DNA from: Gammaproteobacteria bacterium
GTDB lineage: Bacteria > Pseudomonadota > Gammaproteobacteria > Pseudomonadales > Azotimanducaceae
Direction: 5' to 3'
DNA: 5,019 bases
NCBI GenBank assembly: GCA_027295975.1
Contig: JAPUJX010000382.1
Location: 1 to 5,019, forward strand
Every line of letters starts with the position of its first letter. Within the stretch, counting starts at the first letter, position 1. The position numbers and the translations under genes are program-made. Below the pieces are notes generated by a model, which saw nothing but the letters and a program-made list of their open reading frames with translations, was not told where the DNA came from and did no database searches. Of this stretch, positions 1 through 5,019 are shown in pieces.

Positions 1-2755
1 CTGGTCGGATCATATCGGGGCATCCGACATGTTACTGGTCAACGCATCAACCTGGGCACTGATGCTTACCGGCCGGGTAGTGGAACTCGGGGAGCCCATC
101 GAAAGAGACTTCGGAGGCTGGCTCGGCCGGCTGGTGAACCGCGCGGGTGAGCCCGTTATCCGCAGTTCTCTCAAAGTTGCCATGCAGTTGCTTGGCAACG
201 AATTCGTTTTTGCCCGCACCCCGGAAAAGGCGTTGGAAAAGGCCCGCCCCAATACCCTCTATTCGTTCGACATGTTGGGCGAAGCGGCCCGCAGCGAAGG
301 GGATGCGCAAAACTATTTCGAATCCTACCGACATGCCCTCGCGGTATTGGCAAAGGGGGGACCGTTTGCCGACAGCTTCATTGCTTCCGGTATATCGGTG
401 AAACTATCGGCGCTGCATTGTCGTTACGAAAGTCGCCAGCGGGAATCGGTGCACAAAACCCTCTACCCGCGTCTGCTCGCTCTGGCCGAGCTTGCGGCAG
501 CCGCCAACGTTCAACTGACCATCGATGCCGAGGAAACGAACCGGCTCGATGTGTCGTTGGATCTCATCGAACGGCTGAGCCGCGAAACGCACCTCGCCTC
601 GTGGTCGGGGCTCGGCATCGCACTGCAGGCTTACGGCAAGCGAGCGTTACATCTCATCAACTGGCTGACTGCGCTGAGCGATGAAACCGGGCGCCGATTT
701 ATCGTTCGTCTGGTCAAAGGAGCCTATTGGGATACAGAGATAAAACATGCGCAAAATCTGGGCGTTGTTTCTTATCCGGTGTTTACCACCAAGGCGACAA
801 CCGATCTCGCTTATCTGGTCTGCGCGCAGAAACTGCTGGGTAGACCGGACGTCTTCTTTCCCCAGTTTGCCACCCACAATGCCCATACCCTCGCGAGTGT
901 GCTCAACCTTGCAAAAACACCCATTGAACTGCAAAGACTGCACGGCATGGGGGAATTGCTCTACGCTCAGGCAGAAGCGCGGCTCGAAACGTTACCCCGG
1001 GTTCGCGTGTACGCACCCGTCGGACCGCACAAACATCTGCTCGCGTATCTGATCCGCCGCTTGTTGGAAAACGGCGCCAACAGCTCGTTTGTCAACCGGT
1101 TTCTCGACGATGAGACTCCCGTTGACAACCTGGTTATCGACCCCCGAAAGAGCGTTCAAACCATGGGAGCGTCGGCAGCGGAACATCCGATTCCCACACC
1201 TCCTAATCTGTATGCTCCCGAACGGGCGAACTCACCCGGATACGACCCTCAGGATCCGGACCACCTGGAATCCATCGTCTCCGGTATGGCGCCGTTTGCC
1301 CATCGCAAGTGGGGAGAGATCGGCGGGAAAAGCGTGGCGGTAGTCAATCCCGGGCGCGATACCGACATTGTCGGCTATTATCGGGCTGCCAGACCAGGCG
1401 ACATCGAATCCGCGCTGAACAATTCCGTCCAGGCACAACCTGCCTGGAACGAACTCGGAGGCCGTGAGCGTGGAGTTATCCTGCGGCGCATTGCCGCCGG
1501 CTTCGAAAAACAGTTCGGCGAACTCATGGCGCTGCTGGTGCGTGAAGCAGGAAAAACCCTGATTGATGGGTTGGCGGAAATCCGCGAAGCATGGGATTTC
1601 TGCCACTATTACGCTCATCGGGCACAACTAAAATTCGAGGAACCGGAAGTCTTGCCCGGACCAACGGGAGAATCCAACCTCCTCCACCTGCAGGGACGGG
1701 GCACGTTTCTGTGCATCTCTCCCTGGAATTTTCCACTGGCCATCTTCACCGGCCAGGTGTGCGCGGCGTTGGCCGCCGGTAACAGTGTGGTGGCCAAACC
1801 TTCCGAGCAGACGACGCTCATAGCCACACGCGTAATAACACTCATGCATGCAGCCGGGGTCCCGACGTCCGTTCTACAGCTACTGCCCGGGGAAGGTGCG
1901 GCGGTAGGTTCGGCGCTCGCCGAAGACGAGCGGGTAGCGGGCATCGCGTTCACGGGCTCGACGGCAACCGCCAAACTCCTTCAGCGAACCCTGGCCGAGA
2001 GACCCGGCGCCATCGTCCCGTTGATTGCCGAAACCGGCGGGCAGAACGCGATGATCGTGGACTCAACCGCGATGATCGAACAGGTGGTGGACGATGCCAT
2101 CGTCTCGGCGTTCGGTTCTGCCGGCCAACGCTGCTCCGCATTACGCGTGTTGTATCTGCAACGCGACATCGCGGACGATGTACTGACCATGCTCCAGGGC
2201 GCCATGGACGCACTTGTCGTTGGCGACCCCTGGTTGCCCGGCACGGATGTGGGACCGATCATCGACAAAACGGCACTCGCCCGGTTACAGCGGCATGCCG
2301 ACACGCTCGAGGCGCGTTGCCTGCACCGGACTCCTTTACCGGATGACTTGAACGGCCACTACCTCGCGCCACAGTTGTTCGAACTCGAATCCATCCTGGA
2401 GCTTACCGAGGAGAATTTTGGTCCCCTGTTACATGTGGTGCGTTATCCACGAGAGCAACTCGACCAGGTTCTGGCGGAACTGCGCGGGACGGGTTACGGC
2501 CTTACCCTGGGAATACACAGCCGGAACAACCAGTTCATCAATCGGGTCTGGGCCGGTTCGAAAGTCGGAAACGTCTACGTGAATCGCAACATGATCGGCG
2601 CGGTGGTCGGCGTGCAGCCTTTCGGTGGTCAGGGTTTGTCCGGAACCGGGCCCAAGGCCGGCGGTCCACACTACCTGCAACGTTTCGCAAGCGAACGAAC
2701 GATGACCAACAACGTTGCAGCGATCGGAGGCAACCTGGACCTGCTGACCCGATAA
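1..2755 (+). CDS. putA: Bifunctional proline dehydrogenase / L-glutamate gamma-semialdehyde dehydrogenase PutA (5' partial)
   Basis: PutA oxidises L-proline to P5C with FAD, passing electrons to membrane quinone, then oxidises the hydrolysed semialdehyde to glutamate with NAD+. Residues are numbered from the ATG at base 29. The proline dehydrogenase barrel covers about 35-355: KLSALH (C131 follows, where proline is usual), IDAEE near 165-169, VKGAYW with K230, ATHNAHTL, and YLIRRLLEN with R343/R344, the substrate-binding arginine pair. The aldehyde dehydrogenase part covers about 440-895: ISPWNFP (N567), FTGST (641-645), general base E668 in AETGGQN, catalytic C702 in SAGQRCSALR, ENFGP (795-799), and QPFGGQGLSGTGPKAGG near the end. 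The protein stops right after the oligomerisation flap, so this is the short form without the extra C-terminal domain of long PutAs. The frame is open to base 1 and its first codons (WSDHIGASD) continue the family alignment into NASTW. The ATG at 29 is therefore internal, and about 120-130 N-terminal residues lie upstream. Whether a DNA-binding ribbon-helix-helix domain exists cannot be seen. Confidence 0.97.
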   Translation, partial: WSDHIGASDMLLVNASTWALMLTGRVVELGEPIERDFGGWLGRLVNRAGEPVIRSSLKVAMQLLGNEFVFARTPEKALEKARPNTLYSFDMLGEAARSEGDAQNYFESYRHALAVLAKGGPFADSFIASGISVKLSALHCRYESRQRESVHKTLYPRLLALAELAAAANVQLTIDAEETNRLDVSLDLIERLSRETHLASWSGLGIALQAYGKRALHLINWLTALSDETGRRFIVRLVKGAYWDTEIKHAQNLGVVSYPVFTTKATTDLAYLVCAQKLLGRPDVFFPQFATHNAHTLASVLNLAKTPIELQRLHGMGELLYAQAEARLETLPRVRVYAPVGPHKHLLAYLIRRLLENGANSSFVNRFLDDETPVDNLVIDPRKSVQTMGASAAEHPIPTPPNLYAPERANSPGYDPQDPDHLESIVSGMAPFAHRKWGEIGGKSVAVVNPGRDTDIVGYYRAARPGDIESALNNSVQAQPAWNELGGRERGVILRRIAAGFEKQFGELMALLVREAGKTLIDGLAEIREAWDFCHYYAHRAQLKFEEPEVLPGPTGESNLLHLQGRGTFLCISPWNFPLAIFTGQVCAALAAGNSVVAKPSEQTTLIATRVITLMHAAGVPTSVLQLLPGEGAAVGSALAEDERVAGIAFTGSTATAKLLQRTLAERPGAIVPLIAETGGQNAMIVDSTAMIEQVVDDAIVSAFGSAGQRCSALRVLYLQRDIADDVLTMLQGAMDALVVGDPWLPGTDVGPIIDKTALARLQRHADTLEARCLHRTPLPDDLNGHYLAPQLFELESILELTEENFGPLLHVVRYPREQLDQVLAELRGTGYGLTLGIHSRNNQFINRVWAGSKVGNVYVNRNMIGAVVGVQPFGGQGLSGTGPKAGGPHYLQRFASERTMTNNVAAIGGNLDLLTR

Positions 2756-2760
2756 AGTCC

Positions 2761-3417
2761 CTAGGGCATCCGCAAGTCGATGGATTTCGGCGTGGATTCC
2801 AGGGTGATCGTCGAACCACCAACATCTATTTCCACGGCGATCGCCGGAGCACCTTCCTGAACGGCAACCTCGAGACCCAGCGACGTCAACGTCGTGGCAA
2901 GTTCCACTGCCCGTGGCGAACCGATAGTAAGAGCACGGAAAGAACCGGCGGGCGGATTGCCTGTTGCCGGGTGCGGGGTTTCAAGCCAGTTGATGAAAAA
3001 CGGAAACGTGCCGGCATAACCGGGGGCGTCGGGAAACAGCAGATCCCAGGTCAGGAGGTCGCCTTCGGGTGTCGCACGCTGGGTCCGCACCGGGCCACGA
3101 CACGCCAATCCATGACCGGCCAACTCGAGAGACAGGGCACTCAGATCGGCCGACGAAGCGGCCCAGGTAATAATTTCGCACCCATCGAGGGTAAGAAGAC
3201 GCTCTCCGAAAGTGCCTTCGAGCGGTTGCCGGGGGTCGGGTGCGATGATCTCCAGATAAACCCCTTCCCCAAGAGACAACAGCGCGTTGCGGGTGCCGAG
3301 GCCCGGATGGGATCCCCCCCGCGCAGCCTCTACGCCGAACAAACGCTGCGCTTCACTTATACCCGCGTCGAGGTCGGGCGCGCCCCACATAATATGATCG
3401 ATTTGTACTTTAGTCAT
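2761..3417 (-). CDS. VOC-family glyoxalase-like protein, substrate unknown
   Basis: A 218-residue soluble protein with no signal peptide or membrane segment. The start IDHIMWGAPDLDAG (6-19) is the opening strand and helix of a vicinal-oxygen-chelate repeat, with H8 in the usual metal-ligand place. GGSHPGLGTRNALLSLGEG (34-52), then VYLEIIAPDP (53-62) with E56, resembles the glyoxalase-like group (Glyoxalase_3 type). A second, weaker half begins near FRALTIGSPR and ends in GGSTITLES. Metal binding and enzymatic activity are inferred from the fold; the reaction is unknown. The ATG at 3417 is chosen because the conserved fold begins six residues later and GGAAGG lies 4 bases upstream. A TTG at 3468 and an ATG at 3429 would extend the frame but add unconserved residues, and the 3429 start has no good Shine-Dalgarno sequence. 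The gene is convergent with putA (5 bases between stops) and divergent from the symporter genes. A lyase, isomerase or dioxygenase-like role is equally possible. Confidence 0.85.
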   Translation of the reverse strand: MTKVQIDHIMWGAPDLDAGISEAQRLFGVEAARGGSHPGLGTRNALLSLGEGVYLEIIAPDPRQPLEGTFGERLLTLDGCEIITWAASSADLSALSLELAGHGLACRGPVRTQRATPEGDLLTWDLLFPDAPGYAGTFPFFINWLETPHPATGNPPAGSFRALTIGSPRAVELATTLTSLGLEVAVQEGAPAIAVEIDVGGSTITLESTPKSIDLRMP

Positions 3418-3421
3418 AAAG

Positions 3422-3427
3422 CCTTCC
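3422..3427 (-). promoter_or_regulatory. Ribosome binding site of the VOC gene
   Basis: On the - strand this reads GGAAGG, four bases before the ATG at 3417 (seven if GGA is the paired core). It supports that start over the in-frame ATG at 3429, whose own upstream bases (GGGCCCATC) are a poor Shine-Dalgarno match. The spacing is slightly short. Confidence 0.5.
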
Positions 3428-3440
3428 ATGATGGGCCCAA

Positions 3441-3469
3441 CTGAATATTGTCCGAACAATCCGTACAAT
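3441..3469 (+). promoter_or_regulatory. Candidate sigma70-type promoter for the symporter genes
   Basis: TACAAT at 3464-3469 matches the TATAAT -10 consensus in five of six bases. Seventeen bases upstream, CTGAAT at 3441-3446 matches TTGACA in only three of six. Transcription would start near 3476 and leave a leader of about 40 bases before the ATG at 3516. A weak -35 with a good -10 would fit an activated or repressible promoter, and the -10 lies inside the palindrome at 3446-3470. This is inferred from sequence match only. No comparably convincing promoter was seen on the - strand for the VOC gene. Confidence 0.35.
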
Positions 3470-3470
3470 A
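3446..3470. promoter_or_regulatory. Candidate operator: 25-bp imperfect palindrome with 9-bp tandem repeat
   Basis: The outer arms are TATTGT (3446-3451) and ACAATA (3465-3470), and 9 of the 12 base pairs in the 25-bp element are symmetric. Nested inside is ATTGTCCGAACAAT (3447-3460), in which 6 of 7 pairs are symmetric. TCCGAACAA and TCCGTACAA follow one another at 3451-3468, so the element also has a 9-bp period. It lies between two divergent genes and covers the -10-like TACAAT, which is where a repressor site would be expected. The regulator is not in the window and its family cannot be assigned. Confidence 0.4.
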
Positions 3471-3488
3471 AGGAATTTCGGGGAGGGG

Positions 3489-3501
3489 CCCCCGCCGGGG
3501 G
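3489..3501 (+). promoter_or_regulatory. GC hairpin overlapping the small-subunit ribosome binding site
   Basis: In the leader RNA, CCCCC (3489-3493) can pair with GGGGG (3497-3501) across a GCC loop. The 3' arm is the first half of the purine-rich Shine-Dalgarno stretch at 3497-3506. GGGG at 3485-3488 offers a competing partner for the same C run, although direct pairing of those adjacent runs leaves no loop within one molecule. No U tract follows, so it is not an intrinsic terminator. Any effect on translation is inferred. Confidence 0.3.
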
Positions 3502-3506
3502 AGAGG
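3497..3506 (+). promoter_or_regulatory. Ribosome binding site of the symporter small subunit
   Basis: The stretch GGGGGAGAGG ends nine bases before the ATG at 3516. The same stretch lies close enough to serve an out-of-frame ATG at 3509 (five bases after GGGGGAG), which opens a five-codon frame. The start at 3516 is chosen because the encoded protein matches the family from its first residues. Confidence 0.6.
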
Positions 3507-3515
3507 TTATGGCCT

Positions 3516-3776
3516 ATGGAAAGTGACAACAACACCTACTGGCGCACGAATCTGAAAGTTGCCGCTGTTCTACTGGTCATCTGGTTCATCGTTTCCTTCG
3601 GGTTCGGCATTCTACTGGTGGAACCCCTCAACCGGATCGCGTTTTTCGGATTCAAGCTGGGTTTCTGGTGGGCACAGCAGGGCGCCATTTTCGTATTCGT
3701 GATTCTCATCTTCGTTTACGCCGCCATCATGAAACGCATCGATAAGAAGTTCGGCGTACACGAAGACGAGGAATAG
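3516..3776 (+). CDS. DUF4212 sodium/substrate symporter small subunit
   Basis: An 86-residue inner-membrane protein that accompanies large SSS-family transporters of the VC_2705 kind. It is a counterpart to the small YjcH-type proteins that accompany ActP, although of a different family. The N-terminus, MESDNNTYWRTNLK, is polar with the YWR-N-L pattern typical of DUF4212. TM1 spans about 15-35 and contains IWFIVSFGFGILLVEPLN. A conserved linker, FGFKLGFWWAQQGAI (44-58), leads into TM2 at about 57-72, and the charged tail KRIDKKFGVHEDEE (73-86) follows. The two-helix layout and the length are normal for the family. The large subunit starts 6 bases after the stop, and its ribosome binding site lies within the last codons of this gene, so the two are almost certainly co-transcribed and probably translationally coupled. 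The exact role, whether assembly, stability or regulation of the transporter, is not established from the sequence. Confidence 0.93.
   Translation: MESDNNTYWRTNLKVAAVLLVIWFIVSFGFGILLVEPLNRIAFFGFKLGFWWAQQGAIFVFVILIFVYAAIMKRIDKKFGVHEDEE
3768..3772 (+). promoter_or_regulatory. Ribosome binding site of the symporter large subunit
   Basis: GAGGA lies in the last codons of the small subunit, ten bases before the ATG at 3783. Translation of the first gene would run through this site, which suggests coupling of the two subunits. Confidence 0.6.
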
Positions 3777-3782
3777 CGGCAC

Positions 3783-5019
3783 ATGGATGTACAAACGTTG
3801 ACCTATATATTCGTGGGCGGGAGTTTTGCCCTGTATATCGGCATCGCCGTCTGGTCCCGCGCCACCTCCACCGAAGAGTTCTACATCGCCGGTGGCCACG
3901 TGCATCCGATTGCCAACGGCATGGCAACGGCCGCCGATTGGATGAGCGCCGCATCGTTCATCTCCATGGCGGGCATCATCGCGTTCATGGGTTATGACGG
4001 AACCGTCTACCTCATGGGCTGGACCGGGGGTTACGTACTCTTAGCCCTCCTGCTCGCCCCCTACCTGCGCAAATTCGGCGAATTCACGGTTCCCGATTTC
4101 ATCGGTAGCCGTTATTACTCCAACACCGCGCGTGTTGTTGCCGTCATAAGTCTCATCCTGATCTCCTTCACCTACGTCGCGGGGCAAATGCGCGGCGTCG
4201 GCATCGTTTTTTCCAACTTCCTCGACGTTCCCATCGCCACGGGCGTCGTCATAGGGATGGCGGTGGTGTTCATGTATGCCGTGCTCGGGGGAATGAAAGG
4301 AATCACCTATACCCAGGTCGCCCAGTATTGCGTGATGATTTTCGCCTACCTGGTCCCGGCAATATTCATCTCTATTCTCATTACCGGCATTCCGATACCA
4401 CAGTTGGGCCTTGGCGCGGAAGTCGTGGACGGTTCCGGCCTCACGGTGTTGGACAAGCTCGACGGAACCCTCGTCCAACTCGGTTTCGGCCCCTACACCG
4501 ATGGCAACAAGGCCACTATCGACGTATTTGCCATTACCCTCGCCCTGATGATCGGCACCGCCGGTCTACCCCATGTGATCGTGCGATTTTTCACGGTGCC
4601 CAAGGTTTCGGACGCGAGGAAGTCGGCGGGTTATGCGCTCCTGTTCATCGCCGTGCTCTACACCACCGCACCCGCGGTAGGCGCGTTTGCGCGGCTCAAC
4701 TTCATCGATACCGTTCAAGGCAGTCAATATTCGACCATTGATCCGTGGTTCAAGAACTGGGAGCGGGTGGGGTTGATCGGCTGGCTGGACAAGAACAACG
4801 ACGGCGTCATTCAGTACGCACCGGGAGACGCGTTTCAGGGTACGCCGCGTTATTCGAATGAGATCGGGCGGTCGGGCGAGCGCACGATTCTCAACAAGCC
4901 AACCACCAACAGCAACGAAGTTTACGTGGATCGGGACATCATGGTACTCGCCAATCCGGAAATCGCCGGGCTGCCGGACTGGGTGATCGCCCTGGTGGCG
5001 GCGGGCGGGCTGGCGGCGG
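3783..5019 (+). CDS. Sodium:solute symporter large subunit, VC_2705-like SSS family (3' partial)
   Basis: The frame runs uninterrupted from the ATG at 3783 to the window end, giving 412 residues of what is usually a protein of about 550-590. It is an inner-membrane, LeuT-fold Na+-coupled importer. The first helix is at about 5-25, followed by EEFYIAGG, then NGMATAADWMSAASF (D52, M54, S55), which resembles ActP in the unwound first core helix. YLMGWTGGYVLLALLLAPYL, FTVPDFIGSRYYSNTAR, SFTYVAGQMRGVG and YAVLGGMKGITYTQ are strong family blocks. GTAGLPHVIVRFFTVP (258-273) is the SSS signature. A long extramembrane loop of about 95 residues (304-400) contains the EF-hand-like DKNNDGVIQY and then VDRDIMVLANPEI (382-394). 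The window stops in VALVAAGGLAA style sequence, just before the helix where family members carry the Ser/Thr of the sodium site. The substrate is unknown: family members are often annotated as acetate-type symporters, and the nearby putA allows proline as an alternative. Confidence 0.94.
   Translation, partial: MDVQTLTYIFVGGSFALYIGIAVWSRATSTEEFYIAGGHVHPIANGMATAADWMSAASFISMAGIIAFMGYDGTVYLMGWTGGYVLLALLLAPYLRKFGEFTVPDFIGSRYYSNTARVVAVISLILISFTYVAGQMRGVGIVFSNFLDVPIATGVVIGMAVVFMYAVLGGMKGITYTQVAQYCVMIFAYLVPAIFISILITGIPIPQLGLGAEVVDGSGLTVLDKLDGTLVQLGFGPYTDGNKATIDVFAITLALMIGTAGLPHVIVRFFTVPKVSDARKSAGYALLFIAVLYTTAPAVGAFARLNFIDTVQGSQYSTIDPWFKNWERVGLIGWLDKNNDGVIQYAPGDAFQGTPRYSNEIGRSGERTILNKPTTNSNEVYVDRDIMVLANPEIAGLPDWVIALVAAGGLAA

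Noticed and set aside
29..31. ATG at 29 as the start of putA.
   Set aside because: The frame is open to base 1 and the preceding codons (WSDHIGASD) continue the PutA alignment. A start here would remove the N-terminal helical region found in all PutAs.
2737..2766. Possible terminator between putA and the VOC gene (GGAC...GTCC and CCCTAGGG).
   Set aside because: The stems are only four base pairs and no T tract follows on either strand.
3314..3320. Run of seven C inside the VOC gene as a possible phase-variation tract.
   Set aside because: The run is short and isolated in GC-rich coding sequence, the frame is intact across it, and a cytoplasmic enzyme is not a usual phase-variable target.
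2971..3444. 157-residue + strand frame opposite the VOC gene.
   Set aside because: Its translation is rich in Arg, Gly and Pro with no recognisable domain, while the - strand frame is a clear VOC protein. It is a shadow frame.
3418..3468. Longer VOC protein starting at the TTG at 3468.
   Set aside because: The 17 added residues are unlike the family, and the frame would run through the palindrome and promoter candidate. GGAAGG before the ATG at 3417 gives a better start.
4041..4478. 145-residue - strand frame inside the symporter large subunit.
   Set aside because: It is a highly charged, low-complexity antisense reading of a strongly conserved membrane protein. It is a shadow frame.
4328..4741. 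137-residue + strand frame inside the symporter large subunit.
   Set aside because: It is out of frame with the continuous symporter reading frame, is rich in Arg, His and Pro, and shows no domain.

Overview
The window reads as ordinary, gene-dense bacterial chromosome of moderately high GC. It fits a proteobacterium, most likely a gammaproteobacterium. The basis is a short-form PutA and a two-subunit sodium:solute symporter of the kind typified by Vibrio VC_2705 with its DUF4212 partner. No species can be named from the sequence. There are no RNA genes, insertion sequences, CRISPR arrays or obvious signs of horizontal transfer.

Layout. (1) The first 2755 bases are the 3' part of putA on the + strand. 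It encodes the bifunctional flavoenzyme that oxidises proline to glutamate. The reading frame is open to base 1 and the residues before the first in-frame ATG still match the family, so the true start lies upstream. (2) Five bases after the putA stop is the stop of a convergent gene on the - strand (2761-3417), a glyoxalase-like VOC-fold protein of unknown substrate. (3) A divergent control region of about 98 bases (3418-3515) follows. It holds a 25-bp imperfect palindrome built from a 9-bp tandem repeat, a TACAAT -10-like element inside that palindrome, and a GC-rich hairpin that reaches into a ribosome binding site. (4) On the + strand are a two-TM DUF4212 small subunit (3516-3776) and, 6 bases later, the large SSS-family subunit (3783 to beyond the window end). 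The large subunit is cut off by the window, just before the helix expected to carry the conserved Ser/Thr of the sodium site.

How they may work together. PutA feeds proline carbon into glutamate and electrons into the quinone pool. The symporter pair probably imports a small organic substrate with Na+, but the sequence does not say which. Its nearness to putA makes proline or a related compound possible, while the family is often labelled an acetate-type symporter. The VOC gene shares its upstream region with the symporter and its 3' end with putA, so it could be co-controlled with the symporter, but no function can be assigned. I found no strong candidate for a wholly new system. The most interesting points are the palindromic operator candidate, the hairpin and mini-ORF at the small-subunit start, and an EF-hand-like loop in the long extracytoplasmic loop of the symporter.
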